In this document: piece by piece, positions 1-8,504 of the stretch
Layout of the letters: each line of letters opens with the position of its first letter
How positions within the stretch are numbered: the first letter of the stretch is position 1
Assembly (NCBI RefSeq): GCF_004217615.1
Contig: NZ_SHLD01000001.1
Span: forward strand, 806,001-870,000
Length of the DNA: 64,000 nt
Direction: 5' to 3'
Origin: Micromonospora kangleipakensis
GTDB taxonomy: Bacteria; Actinomycetota; Actinomycetes; Mycobacteriales; Micromonosporaceae
Made by a program: the position numbers and the translations under genes
The notes under the pieces: generated by a model
Databases searched by the model: none
What the model was told of the DNA's origin: nothing
Seen by the model: the letters and a program-made list of their open reading frames with translations, nothing else

Positions 1-53
1 CGCTCTACAACCAGATCGCCGAGCTGACCAACCGGATCAAGCAGAACACCTGA
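1..53 (+). CDS. dnaA: DnaA, C-terminal end (partial)
   Basis: The window opens inside a reading frame that ends with LYNQIAELTNRIKQNT and a TGA at 51–53. This fits the last helix of the chromosomal replication initiator DnaA, whose domain IV binds DnaA boxes. Only 16 codons are present, so the call rests mainly on context: it is followed by a terminator pair, a DnaA-box cluster and dnaN, the standard actinobacterial order. Nothing can be said about the ATPase domain, which lies outside the window. Confidence 0.85.
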   Translation, partial: LYNQIAELTNRIKQNT

Positions 54-60
54 GTCGTAC

Positions 61-88
61 GCCAGCACCGGCGTCCGCCGGTGCTGGC
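61..88 (+). terminator. Intrinsic-type hairpin after dnaA
   Basis: A perfect 12-bp inverted repeat (61–72 with 77–88) around a 4-nt loop starts 8 bp after the dnaA stop. There is no U-tract, as is common for high-GC actinobacterial terminators. Confidence 0.75.
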
Positions 89-93
89 GCCAG

Positions 94-124
94 GAACGCC
101 CGGTCGAGCCTCGGCCGGGCGTTC
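94..124 (+). terminator. Second hairpin after dnaA
   Basis: A perfect 10-bp inverted repeat (94–103 with 115–124, 11-nt loop) follows directly on the first hairpin. Two in a row would insulate the origin from dnaA transcription. Confidence 0.65.
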
Positions 125-129
125 TCCGC

Positions 130-680
130 GTCTGTGGACGCCCCGGGGTTGACCCTGCACCGGCTTCAGGGCCCAGGATGGCTGTCATGTTCGTCCACAG
201 GACCGCCCGGTTGTCCACATCCCCTGTTCCACAGACGGTGGATAACCACGCTCCGTCCATGGGCGGTTACCCACAGACTGTGGACAACTCCTGGGGACGA
301 GGCTGTGGACGCCTGGGGACGACGGTCGAGTTGTCCACCGACGACGGTCGACCTGTGGGCGGCCTGTTGAAGGTTCTGGGGACGACGTCGATCAACGCCG
401 TCCAGCCTGTCCACAACGTTGGGGAGAAACCCGGTGGATTACCGGTGGACAACCGGTGGACAACCGTGGACAACCTGGGGGTCGACTGCGCCTGTGGATC
501 CGGACACGGGTTTTGCCCCCGGTTCTCCACAGCCAAACCACCGGTGGATAACCTGTCTGGCCTGCGCAGACGTCGGTTCTCCACAGTTTGCACAGGTGCG
601 ATGAAGACGATGAGTTATCTCTTCTAAACAACAAAAACCAATCATCACCGTTGGACTTCCTGTGGATCGGGCCGGAGCGC
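130..680. other. oriC, chromosomal replication origin
   Basis: The dnaA–dnaN intergenic region is dense with DnaA-box-like words in both orientations. Examples on the + strand are TTGTCCACA at 211–219 and TTGTCCACC at 331–339. Reverse-orientation words are at 237–245, 279–287, 444–452, 455–463, 465–473 and 543–551; looser matches are near 191, 407, 492, 523, 577 and 659. The three boxes at 444–473 are spaced 10–11 bp apart, which puts them on one face of the helix. An AT-rich stretch at about 601–650 is the lowest-GC part and the best candidate for the unwinding element. Location and box content fit the actinobacterial origin; there is no experimental proof here. Confidence 0.93.
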
Positions 681-838
681 TGCCGCCGGCAGTCGCCCGG
701 GCACCTGGATCCATGGGGTCGGGCGCACAGCCGATGCCCATGCGCCCTAAGGTGCGATGGGTACCCGCACGGTCGGGCGGGACGGTGGGCAGCGGTCGGC
801 ATGAGAGAGTTGTCGCTGACGTCGACGCGGAGGCATTG

Positions 839-1972
839 ATGAAGTTCCGAGTGGAGCGCGACGCGCTCGCCGAGGCGGTCGCGTGGACCGCCAAGAGCCT
901 GCCCAACCGACCTTCCGTACCGGTGCTGGCCGGGGTGATGCTCCGGGTCACCGACGGCAACCTCCAGGTTTCCGGCTTCGACTACGAGGTCTCCAGCCAG
1001 GTCACCGTCGAGGTGCAGGGGGACGCCGACGGTGCCGCCCTCGTCTCCGGCCGCCTTCTCGCCGAGATCACCAAGGCCCTGCCCGCCAAGCCGGTGGACA
1101 TCGCCGCGGTCGGCGCCCACCTGGAGCTGGTCTGCGGCAGCGCCCGCTTCACCCTGCCGACCATGCCGGTGGAGGACTACCCGGCCCTGCCGGAGATGCC
1201 GGAGAGCGCCGGCACGGTCGACGCCGCCGCGTTCGCGGCGGCCGTCGCCCAGGTCGCCGTCGCCGCCGGCCGCGACGAGACGCTGCCGATGATGACCGGC
1301 GTACGCCTCGAGCTCTCCGGCGGCACGCTCGCCATGCTCGCCACCGACCGCTACCGCCTCGCGCTGCGCGAGATGGAGTGGAACCCGGACGACCCCGAGG
1401 TGAGCATCAACGCCCTGGTGCCGGCCCGGACCCTGAACGACACGGCGAAGGCGCTCGGCCCGCTCGGCGGCCAGGTCAACATGGCGCTCTCCCAGGGCGG
1501 CGCCGGCGAGGGCATGATCGGCTTCTCCGGCGGCACCCGCCGGACCACCAGCCGGCTGCTCGACGGCGCCAACTACCCGCCGGTGCGCTCGCTCTTCCCG
1601 GCCAGTCACAACGCCGAGGCGCGGGTTCCGGTGAGCACCCTGATCGAGGTGGTCAAGCGGGTCGCCCTGGTCGCCGAGCGGGCCACGCCGGTGCTGCTCA
1701 GCTTCAGCGCCGACGGGCTGGTCGTCGAGGCCGGTGGCACCGAGGAGGCCCGGGCCAGCGAGGCGATGGAGGCCATCTTCACCGGTGACCCGCTGGCCAT
1801 CGGCTTCAATCCGCAGTACCTGATCGACGGCCTGGCCAACCTGGGTGCCCAGTACGCCCTGCTCTCGTTCGTCGACGCCTTCAAGCCGGCGGTGATTTCC
1901 CCCGCCGGCGAGGATGGGGAGGTCATCCCGGGGTACCGGTACCTCATCATGCCGATCCGCGTGTCCCGCTGA
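839..1972 (+). CDS. dnaN: DNA polymerase III β sliding clamp
   Basis: Encodes the 377-aa β clamp, a ring dimer that tethers DNA polymerase III to DNA and binds many repair proteins. The ATG at 839 gives the usual N-terminus MKFRVERDALAEAVAW and has CGGAGG at 828–833 as ribosome binding site; an earlier in-frame ATG at 662 lies in the origin region and is unlikely. The length matches the family and three clamp domains can be followed to the conserved C-terminal YLIMPIRVSR. It is separated from gnd by 41 bp and probably co-transcribed with it. Essential gene, no anomaly seen. Confidence 0.98.
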   Translation: MKFRVERDALAEAVAWTAKSLPNRPSVPVLAGVMLRVTDGNLQVSGFDYEVSSQVTVEVQGDADGAALVSGRLLAEITKALPAKPVDIAAVGAHLELVCGSARFTLPTMPVEDYPALPEMPESAGTVDAAAFAAAVAQVAVAAGRDETLPMMTGVRLELSGGTLAMLATDRYRLALREMEWNPDDPEVSINALVPARTLNDTAKALGPLGGQVNMALSQGGAGEGMIGFSGGTRRTTSRLLDGANYPPVRSLFPASHNAEARVPVSTLIEVVKRVALVAERATPVLLSFSADGLVVEAGGTEEARASEAMEAIFTGDPLAIGFNPQYLIDGLANLGAQYALLSFVDAFKPAVISPAGEDGEVIPGYRYLIMPIRVSR

Positions 1973-2013
1973 TCGCGCCCCAGCAGACCCCAGACGCACG
2001 GAGGTAGGAGCAG

Positions 2014-2886
2014 ATGCAGCTCGGCCTGGTAGGACTCGGCCGGATGGGCGGCAACATGCGCGAGCGGTTGCGCGCCGCCGGTCACGAGGTGGTCGGCTTC
2101 GACCGCAACGCGGAGCTGAGCGACGTCGCGAGCCTGGCGGAGCTGGCCGAGAAGCTGGAGTCGCCGCGCGCGGTCTGGGTGATGGTTCCGGCCGGCGTCA
2201 CCGACGCCACCATCGACGAGCTGGCCGGCGTGCTCGGCGCGGACGACATCATCATCGACGGCGGCAACTCGCGCTTCAGCGACGACGGCCCGCGCGCGGA
2301 GCGGCTCAACGAGCGGGGCATCGGCTACCTCGACGTCGGCGTCTCCGGCGGCGTCTGGGGCCGGCAGAACGGGTACGCCCTGATGGTCGGCGGCGCCCAG
2401 GAGCACGTCGAGCGGCTGATGCCGATCTTCGAGTCGCTCAAGCCGGAGGGCGAGTTCGGGTTCGTGCACGCCGGGCCGGTCGGCGCCGGGCACTACGCCA
2501 AGATGGTGCACAACGGCATCGAGTACGGCCTGATGCACGCCTACGCCGAGGGCTACGAGCTGCTCGCCGCCTCGGAGCTGGTGACCAACGTGCCGGGCGT
2601 CTTCAAGTCCTGGCGCGAGGGCACGGTGGTCCGGTCCTGGCTGCTCGACCTGCTCGACCGCGCGCTGGACGAGGACCCGGAGCTGGCCGAGCTGAGCGGC
2701 TACACCGAGGACACCGGCGAGGGCCGGTGGACCGTCGACGAGGCGGTCCGGCTCGCCGTGCCGCTGAACGTCATCACCGCCTCGCTCTTCGCCCGGTTCG
2801 CCTCCCGGCAGGAAGACTCGCCCGCGATGAAGGCCGTCGCCGCGCTGCGCCAGCAGTTCGGCGGCCACGCCGTCCGCAAGCGCTGA
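2014..2886 (+). CDS. gnd: 6-phosphogluconate dehydrogenase, short (decarboxylating) type
   Basis: A 290-aa enzyme of the 6PGDH/3-hydroxyisobutyrate dehydrogenase superfamily. It oxidatively decarboxylates 6-phosphogluconate to ribulose 5-phosphate in the pentose phosphate pathway. Visible are the Rossmann dinucleotide motif [12 protein letters not shown] at residues 4–15, IDGGNS at about 88–93 and the catalytic-lysine segment [14 protein letters not shown]. The roughly 290-residue length matches the short bacterial form, often NAD-preferring, rather than the 470-residue E. coli form. GGAGGTAGGAG at 2000–2010 supports the ATG at 2014. Its place between dnaN and recF is a known actinobacterial arrangement. 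Confidence 0.93.
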   Translation: MQLGLVGLGRMGGNMRERLRAAGHEVVGFDRNAELSDVASLAELAEKLESPRAVWVMVPAGVTDATIDELAGVLGADDIIIDGGNSRFSDDGPRAERLNERGIGYLDVGVSGGVWGRQNGYALMVGGAQEHVERLMPIFESLKPEGEFGFVHAGPVGAGHYAKMVHNGIEYGLMHAYAEGYELLAASELVTNVPGVFKSWREGTVVRSWLLDLLDRALDEDPELAELSGYTEDTGEGRWTVDEAVRLAVPLNVITASLFARFASRQEDSPAMKAVAALRQQFGGHAVRKR

Positions 2887-2902
2887 CCGGTATCCACAGC
2901 CT

Positions 2903-4036
2903 GTGTACGTCCGCCGGCTCGAACTGGTCGACTTCCGCTCCTACGAGCGGGTCGGCGTCGACCTGGAGCCGGGCCCGAACGTGCTGATCGGCGCGAACGG
3001 CGTCGGCAAGACCAACCTGGTCGAGGCGTTGGGCTACGTGGCGACCCTGGATTCGCACCGGGTCGCCACGGACGCCCCGCTGGTCCGGATGGGCGCCTCC
3101 TCGGCGGTGATCCGCTGCGCGGTGGTGCACGACGGGCGGGAACTCCTGATCGAGCTGGAGATCGTCCCCGGCAAGGCCAACCGGGCCCGGCTCGGCCGCT
3201 CGCCGGCCCGCCGCGCCCGGGACGTGCTCGGCGCGCTGCGGCTGGTGCTCTTCGCCCCGGAGGACCTGGAACTCGTCCGGGGCGACCCGGCCGAGCGCCG
3301 CCGCTACCTGGACGACCTGCTGGTCACCCGGCAGCCCCGGTACGCCGGGGTACGCGCCGACTACGAGCGGGTGGTCAAGCAGCGCAACGCCCTGCTCCGG
3401 ACGGCGTACCTGGCCCGCAAGACGGGCGGCTCGCGGGGCGGAGACCTCTCCACCCTCGCGGTGTGGGACACCCACCTGGCGCAGCACGGCGCGGAGCTGC
3501 TCGCCGGTCGGCTGGAGCTGGTCGCCGCGCTCGCGCCGCACGTGACCAAGGCGTACGACGCGGTGGCGGCGGGCAAGGGGGCGGCCGGGATCGCGTACCG
3601 GCCGTCGCTGGAGCTGCCCGACCCGACCGTGGACCGGGCCGCGCTGGCCGAGGCGCTGACCGCCGCGCTCGTCGAGTCGCGCTCGGCGGAGATCGAACGG
3701 GGCACGACGCTGGTCGGGCCGCACCGGGACGACCTGGCGCTCACCCTGGGGCCGCTGCCCGCGAAGGGGTACGCCAGCCACGGCGAGTCCTGGTCGTACG
3801 CGCTGGCCCTGCGGCTGGCCGGGTACGACCTGTTGCGCGCGGACGGCATCGAGCCGGTGCTGGTGCTCGACGACGTCTTCGCCGAGTTGGACACCGGCCG
3901 CCGGGAGCGGCTGGCCGAGCTGGTCGGCGGGGCGAGCCAGCTCCTGGTGACCTGCGCGGTGGACGACGACGTGCCGGCGGCCCTGCGCGGCACCCGGTAC
4001 GAGGTGGGCGAAGGGACGGTACGCCGTGTCGGATGA
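2903..4036 (+). CDS. recF: DNA replication/repair protein RecF
   Basis: A 377-aa SMC-like ABC ATPase that acts with RecO and RecR to load RecA at gaps. Walker A ([16 protein letters not shown], about residues 32–47), the signature region [13 protein letters not shown] (about 271–283) and Walker [12 protein letters not shown] (about 322–332) are all present. The start is a GTG giving [17 protein letters not shown], 16 bp after gnd. The stop (4034–4036) overlaps the GTG of a dciA-like frame at 4026. Bases from 3587 to the end belong to a 496-bp tandem duplication, but this copy of recF is complete. A TATCCACA word, close to a DnaA box, lies at 2890–2897 just before the start. Confidence 0.97.
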   Translation: MYVRRLELVDFRSYERVGVDLEPGPNVLIGANGVGKTNLVEALGYVATLDSHRVATDAPLVRMGASSAVIRCAVVHDGRELLIELEIVPGKANRARLGRSPARRARDVLGALRLVLFAPEDLELVRGDPAERRRYLDDLLVTRQPRYAGVRADYERVVKQRNALLRTAYLARKTGGSRGGDLSTLAVWDTHLAQHGAELLAGRLELVAALAPHVTKAYDAVAAGKGAAGIAYRPSLELPDPTVDRAALAEALTAALVESRSAEIERGTTLVGPHRDDLALTLGPLPAKGYASHGESWSYALALRLAGYDLLRADGIEPVLVLDDVFAELDTGRRERLAELVGGASQLLVTCAVDDDVPAALRGTRYEVGEGTVRRVG

Positions 4037-4578
4037 GCCGCAGCTCCCACCGGCCCGGCTGGGACCGGCGGGCGGTGGTCGTGGGATCGCGTACCGGCCG
4101 TCGCTGGAGCTGCCCGACCCGACCGTGGACCGGGCCGCGCTGGCCGAGGCGCTGACCGCCGCGCTCGTCGAGTCGCGCTCGGCGGAGATCGAACGGGGCA
4201 CGACGCTGGTCGGGCCGCACCGGGACGACCTGGCGCTCACCCTGGGGCCGCTGCCCGCGAAGGGGTACGCCAGCCACGGCGAGTCCTGGTCGTACGCGCT
4301 GGCCCTGCGGCTGGCCGGGTACGACCTGTTGCGCGCGGACGGCATCGAGCCGGTGCTGGTGCTCGACGACGTCTTCGCCGAGTTGGACACCGGCCGCCGG
4401 GAGCGGCTGGCCGAGCTGGTCGGCGGGGCGAGCCAGCTCCTGGTGACCTGCGCGGTGGACGACGACGTGCCGGCGGCCCTGCGCGGCACCCGGTACGAGG
4501 TGGGCGAAGGGACGGTACGCCGTGTCGGATGAGCCGCAGCTCCCACCGGCCCGGCTGGGACCGGCGGGCGGTGGTCGT
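3587..4578 (+). repeat. 496-bp perfect tandem duplication (recF 3' part plus dciA 5' end)
   Basis: Bases 3587–4082 and 4083–4578 are identical as far as I can compare them, and directly adjacent. Each unit holds the last ~150 codons of recF and the first 19 codons of dciA. The bases flanking the unit differ (C before 3587 and A after 4578), so there is no extended homology at the junction. Because 496 is not a multiple of three, reading frames shift across the junction. The lack of divergence means either a very recent duplication or an assembly error. Confidence 0.95.
4026..4532 (+). pseudogene. Chimeric ORF: dciA start fused to RecF C-terminal part
   Basis: A 168-codon frame created by the tandem duplication. 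It begins with the normal dciA N-terminus ([22 protein letters not shown] start at 4026). At the junction 4082/4083 it passes into RecF from [10 protein letters not shown] to the RecF C-terminus. It therefore carries the RecF signature and Walker B regions but no Walker A, and could not bind ATP as a normal RecF does. It overlaps recF by 11 bp upstream and the intact dciA by 11 bp downstream, so ribosomes could pass through all three frames by coupling. It is most likely a by-product without function, though a dominant-negative peptide cannot be excluded. Confidence 0.85.
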
Positions 4579-5277
4579 AACCCCGGAAGCGGAGCGGACG
4601 AGCGGGCCGGGCGTGCCGCCGGAGCCGCCGCTGGCGGGCGTGGGCGTGGCGCGCGCCCGGCGGACGGGCGTGCCGACGACGCGGCCGCGGAGCGCGGGGC
4701 CGCGTCGGCCCGTGCGGAGGCCTCGTCCGGCGGCGGGCCGGCGTCGACGGGCGCGACCGACGGTGAGGCCGGGCCGGCCGGGCCGGAGCTGGCCCGGGCG
4801 GTGCTGGACGCGGCGAAGGCCCGCCGGCAGGCGGCGGCGAGGCCGCGCCGGAGCGCGGTGGACGGCGACGGCGGTGGTGGGGAGCGCCGGCTGCGCGGCT
4901 ACTCCGGACCCGGGCCGGACCCGCGTGACCCGCAGCCGCTCGGCGCGGTGCTGAACCGGCTGGTGAAGGCGCGCGGCTGGCAGCAGCCGGCGGCCGAGGC
5001 GACGGTCTTCGGCGCCTGGGAGCGGGTGGTCGGGCCGGAGGTGGCCCAGCACAGCCGCCCGGTGAAGCTGGAGAACGGTGAGCTGACCGTGGAGGCCCGC
5101 TCCACCGCCTGGGCGACCCAGCTGCGGCTGCTCGCCGGCTCGCTGATCAAGCAGATCGCCAGCGAGGTCGGCCACAACGTGGTGCGCAAGCTGCACATCC
5201 ACGGCCCGGCCGCGCCGTCCTGGTCCCGGGGCCCCCGCCGCGTCCGCGGCCGTGGCCCGCGCGACACCTACGGCTGA
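4522..5277 (+). CDS. dciA: DciA-type replicative helicase loader (DUF721 protein)
   Basis: A 251-aa DUF721 family protein. DciA is the ancestral bacterial loader of the DnaB helicase, and the gene between recF and gyrB in mycobacteria (Rv0004) is the established member. Residues 1 to ~130 are low-complexity, rich in Gly, Ala and Arg and probably disordered. The DUF721 fold lies at about 140–225 and includes the tryptophan segments FGAWERVVG and [11 protein letters not shown]. The basic tail ([17 protein letters not shown]) may contact DNA. The GTG start is inside the second copy of the 496-bp duplication, so the gene itself is complete and overlaps the chimeric ORF. Confidence 0.9.
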   Translation: MSDEPQLPPARLGPAGGGRNPGSGADERAGRAAGAAAGGRGRGARPADGRADDAAAERGAASARAEASSGGGPASTGATDGEAGPAGPELARAVLDAAKARRQAAARPRRSAVDGDGGGGERRLRGYSGPGPDPRDPQPLGAVLNRLVKARGWQQPAAEATVFGAWERVVGPEVAQHSRPVKLENGELTVEARSTAWATQLRLLAGSLIKQIASEVGHNVVRKLHIHGPAAPSWSRGPRRVRGRGPRDTYG

Positions 5278-5292
5278 TCCACTCGACAGTCG

Positions 5293-5332
5293 GCAGGTCG
5301 CGGTATCCCGTCAGTAGGAGACCGCGACCTGC
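5293..5332. terminator. Bidirectional terminator between dciA and the next gene
   Basis: A perfect 12-bp inverted repeat (5293–5304 with 5321–5332, 16-nt loop) lies between two convergent genes, 16 bp after the dciA stop. Confidence 0.75.
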
Positions 5333-5348
5333 AGCGAACCGCCGACGG

Positions 5349-5903
5349 TCAGGCGTCGGCGTAGACGGCGAAGCCGCGGTCGGCGCAGCGGCGGTAGAAG
5401 GCGGCGAGCACGCTCAGCTCGGCGCAGGTGAAGTTCCACTGCGGCGGGTCGCCGTTCTCGTCGCGGAGCCCGTCCAGCCGGGTGTCGAGCCAGCGCAGCT
5501 GCTGCTCGGCGAGGCGACCGTCGGCCATCAGCGAGCGGAGCACCTCGCTGACCGACTCGAAGGTCACCGCCTCGCCGAACGGCCGGTGCTGGGCGACGAA
5601 CTTCTCCACCCCGCCGGCGATCCACGAGCACCCGTCGGGGTCGATCACCGGGTCCTCGTCCTCGGCGGCGGCGTCAGTGGCGTAGAGCACATTTTCCAGC
5701 CCGAGGATCAGGTCGACCAGCTCGGTGTACGCGGTCGCCCGCACCGTGCCGGTCTTGGCGATCAGCTCGGCGAGCGCCGCGGTCGGGGCGGAGATCCGGG
5801 GCATGTCCGCGATCTCGCCGAAGTCGACGAACTCGGCCGGCGCGACCGGGTCGTAGAAGCGGCCGGTCCGCGGCCAGTGCACCGCGACATTGTCCAGCCC
5901 CAT
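5349..5903 (-). CDS. Conserved hypothetical protein
   Basis: A 184-aa soluble, acidic protein with no signal peptide or membrane segment. I do not recognise a domain. The N-terminus (MGLDNVAVHWPRTGRFYDP) is well defined and an AAGAGGTGA ribosome binding site precedes the ATG at 5903. The C-terminal half contains aromatic and cysteine residues (WNFTCAELSVLAAFYRRC). It sits between dciA and gyrB in the opposite direction, so it is not part of the replication operon. It may be lineage-specific. Coding potential is good because the opposite frames are not coherent. Confidence 0.8.
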   Translation of the reverse strand: MGLDNVAVHWPRTGRFYDPVAPAEFVDFGEIADMPRISAPTAALAELIAKTGTVRATAYTELVDLILGLENVLYATDAAAEDEDPVIDPDGCSWIAGGVEKFVAQHRPFGEAVTFESVSEVLRSLMADGRLAEQQLRWLDTRLDGLRDENGDPPQWNFTCAELSVLAAFYRRCADRGFAVYADA

Positions 5904-6427
5904 CTGGCGTCACCTCTTACAACACGTTGTCGGACCGATCGGTTCGATCGTCCCGGTTCCGTCCGGGAAAGATCAAGACCGCTGCGGCGGGCGCCGCAAA
6001 GGTACGGCACGTCCGGTTCGGCCGCGACCCCTGGGCGGTTACGCCCGAGTATCGATCCGGTGGCCGGTCGCGCCCCCGATAGGGGCCTGGCGTGTAGGGG
6101 GAGTCGCAGACAGCACGGTTCGGCCGGCTACGGAGGTCTCAGCCGCCCCGCAGGGGTGCCGAGTGGCGGTTTAGTCGTGTGCGCACAGTAAGATTGACGA
6201 CGAGACGAAGACCCGACCCGGAGCGACGGACACGGGCCCCCGAGGGCCCTTGATCATTGTCCCGGATCGGGTCGAGCCGATCGCGATCCGCGGGCAACCG
6301 CGGCGACCGGCGTACGCGATCCGTGACCTGGAGAACCCGGGGCCGGTCCGTGCGCCGACGTCGCGTCCTGTCCGCCGAACCCGCGCCCCCGCGCCTCGGC
6401 GCGGTCGGCGCGAGAAAGTGGCCGAGG
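5904..6427 (+). promoter_or_regulatory. Long gyrB upstream region
   Basis: A 524-bp divergent intergenic region with no gene that I can support. It must hold the promoters of gyrB and of the 5903 gene. A TAAGAT word at 6189–6194 is a possible −10 for gyrB, about 234 bp before its start, but no good −35 stands at the right distance. An ACAAC/GTTGT dyad is at 5930–5941 and a GATCGGTTCGATC dyad around 5937–5949, near the 5903 gene. A long gyrB leader would fit supercoiling-sensitive control, which is an inference. Confidence 0.4.
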
Positions 6428-8374
6428 GTGGCAACGCAGGACAAGCAGGAGTACGGCGCCGAGTCGATCACCGTCCTGGAGGGGCTGGAGGCGGTCCGTA
6501 AGCGGCCCGGCATGTACATCGGGTCGACGGGCGAACGTGGTCTGCACCACCTCGTGTGGGAGGTCGTGGACAACGCCGTGGACGAGGCGATGGCCGGCTA
6601 CTGCGACACCATCGACGTGGTGCTGCGCGCCGACGGCGGGGTCCGGGTCACCGACAACGGCCGTGGCTTCCCGGTCGACCTCCACCCCAAGCTGAAGAAG
6701 CCGGGTGTCGAGGTCGCGCTGACCGTACTGCATGCGGGCGGCAAGTTCGACGGCAAGGCGTACGCGGTCTCCGGCGGTCTGCACGGCGTCGGCGTCTCGG
6801 TGGTGAACGCCCTCTCCACGAAGATGGCGGTGGAGATCCACAAGTCCGGCTTCGTCTGGCGGCAGCAGTACGCCAACTCCAAGCCGTCCCCGCTGGAGAA
6901 GGGCGAGACGACTGACCGGACCGGCTCGGCGGTCTCCTTCTGGCCCGACGCCGACGTCTTCGAGACCGTCGACTTCGACTTCCAGACCATCTACCGGCGC
7001 CTGCAGGAGATGGCCTTCCTCAACCGCGGCATCACCATCCACCTGCTCGACGAGCGGGTCCCGGAGGGCGAGGAAGGCAAGATCCGCGAGGTCACGTTCC
7101 GCTACGACGGCGGCATCGCCGACTTCGTCCGGCACCTCAACGCCTCCAAGAACCCGATGCACAAGACGGTCGTCGAGTTCGACGCCGAGGAGGAGGGCAT
7201 GTCGGTCGAGATCGCCATGCAGTGGAACGAGTCGTACGGCGAGTCGGTCTACACCTTCGCCAACAACATCAACACGCACGAGGGCGGCACCCACGAGGAG
7301 GGCTTCCGGGCCGCGCTGACCAGCGTCGTCAACCGCTACGGCGCGGAGAAGAAGCTGCTCAAGAGCGACGAGAAGCTCTCCGGCGAGGACATCCGCGAGG
7401 GCCTGGCCGCGATCATCTCGGTCAAGCTCACCAACCCGCAGTTCGAGGGCCAGACCAAGACCAAGCTGGGCAACACCCCGGTGAAGAGCTTCGTGCAGCG
7501 GGTCTGCAACGACCGGCTGGTCGACTGGTTCGACCGCAACCCGGCCGAGGCCAAGACCATCATCCAGAAGGCCTCGCAGGCGGCCCGGGCCCGGATCGCC
7601 GCGCAGCAGGCGCGGAAGCTGGCCCGGCGCAAGTCGCTGCTGGAGTCCGGCTCGATGCCGGGCAAGCTGGCCGACTGCCAGTCCACCGACCCGCGCGAGT
7701 CCGAGGTCTTCATCGTCGAGGGTGACTCCGCCGGCGGCTCGGCCAAGCAGGGGCGCGACCCGCGCACCCAGGCGATCCTGCCGATCCGCGGCAAGATCCT
7801 CAACGTGGAGAAGGCCCGGATCGACCGGGTGCTGAAGAACAACGAGGTCCAGGCGCTGATCACCGCGCTGGGCACCGGCATCCACGACGACTTCGACATG
7901 GAGAAGCTGCGGTACCACAAGGTGGTGCTGATGGCCGACGCCGACGTCGACGGCCAGCACATCCAGACGCTGCTGCTCACCCTGCTGTTCCGCTTCATGC
8001 GGCCGCTGGTCGAGCTGGGCCACGTCTACCTGGCCGCCCCGCCGCTCTACAAGATCAAGTGGAACAAGAAGGGCGACGACGCCCAGTACGCGTACTCGGA
8101 CCGGGAGCGGGACGGGCTGATCGCGCTGCGCCAGCAGAAGAAGCCCAACGCCCGGCCGGATGACATCCAGCGGTTCAAGGGTCTCGGCGAGATGAACTAC
8201 CCCGAGCTGTGGGAAACCACGATGAACCCGGCCACCCGTACGCTGCGTCAGGTGACGCTCGACGACGCCGCAACCGCCGACGAGCTGTTCAGCGTGCTGA
8301 TGGGTGAGGACGTCGAGGCGCGCCGCTCGTTCATCCAGCGCAACGCCAAGGACGTGCGGTTCCTCGACATCTGA
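6428..8374 (+). CDS. gyrB: DNA gyrase subunit B
   Basis: A 648-aa ATPase subunit of DNA gyrase, which introduces negative supercoils. The GHKL ATP site is shown by [10 protein letters not shown] (about residue 45), [13 protein letters not shown] and [15 protein letters not shown]. The TOPRIM domain begins at [19 protein letters not shown] (about residue 430) and is followed by the DxD-type segment [14 protein letters not shown] chose the GTG at 6428 ([16 protein letters not shown]…) because homologues start there; an in-frame ATG at 6257 adds 57 Arg-rich residues that do not resemble GyrB. Codon use matches its neighbours. gyrA follows after 130 bp. Confidence 0.97.
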   Translation: MATQDKQEYGAESITVLEGLEAVRKRPGMYIGSTGERGLHHLVWEVVDNAVDEAMAGYCDTIDVVLRADGGVRVTDNGRGFPVDLHPKLKKPGVEVALTVLHAGGKFDGKAYAVSGGLHGVGVSVVNALSTKMAVEIHKSGFVWRQQYANSKPSPLEKGETTDRTGSAVSFWPDADVFETVDFDFQTIYRRLQEMAFLNRGITIHLLDERVPEGEEGKIREVTFRYDGGIADFVRHLNASKNPMHKTVVEFDAEEEGMSVEIAMQWNESYGESVYTFANNINTHEGGTHEEGFRAALTSVVNRYGAEKKLLKSDEKLSGEDIREGLAAIISVKLTNPQFEGQTKTKLGNTPVKSFVQRVCNDRLVDWFDRNPAEAKTIIQKASQAARARIAAQQARKLARRKSLLESGSMPGKLADCQSTDPRESEVFIVEGDSAGGSAKQGRDPRTQAILPIRGKILNVEKARIDRVLKNNEVQALITALGTGIHDDFDMEKLRYHKVVLMADADVDGQHIQTLLLTLLFRFMRPLVELGHVYLAAPPLYKIKWNKKGDDAQYAYSDRERDGLIALRQQKKPNARPDDIQRFKGLGEMNYPELWETTMNPATRTLRQVTLDDAATADELFSVLMGEDVEARRSFIQRNAKDVRFLDI

Positions 8375-8428
8375 CGGACCGCGCCGGGCTGGCCGGAGAT
8401 CCACCGGCCGGCCCGGCGGTCCACAGGG

Positions 8429-8468
8429 TTATCCACAACTTGGCCGGTTTCCACAGCCGTTATCCACA
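8429..8468. promoter_or_regulatory. Two consensus DnaA boxes upstream of gyrA
   Basis: TTATCCACA occurs exactly at 8429–8437 and again at 8460–8468, in the same orientation and 31 bp apart (about three helical turns). A TTTCCACAG word lies between them at 8448–8456. They are in the 130-bp gap between gyrB and gyrA, 37 bp before the gyrA start. DnaA could bind here and affect gyrA transcription or titrate DnaA. Confidence 0.6.
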
Positions 8469-8504
8469 GCACGAAAACGACTCTGAGTCTGATAAGGGTT
8501 AACA

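Noticed and set aside
392..1999. Long minus-strand reading frame over oriC and dnaN
   Set aside because: It is antisense to dnaN and rich in Gly, Arg and His, as expected for a shadow frame in high-GC DNA.
2774..4546. 590-codon minus-strand frame through recF and the duplication
   Set aside because: It is antisense to recF, and its length is partly due to the duplicated sequence. No recognisable domain.
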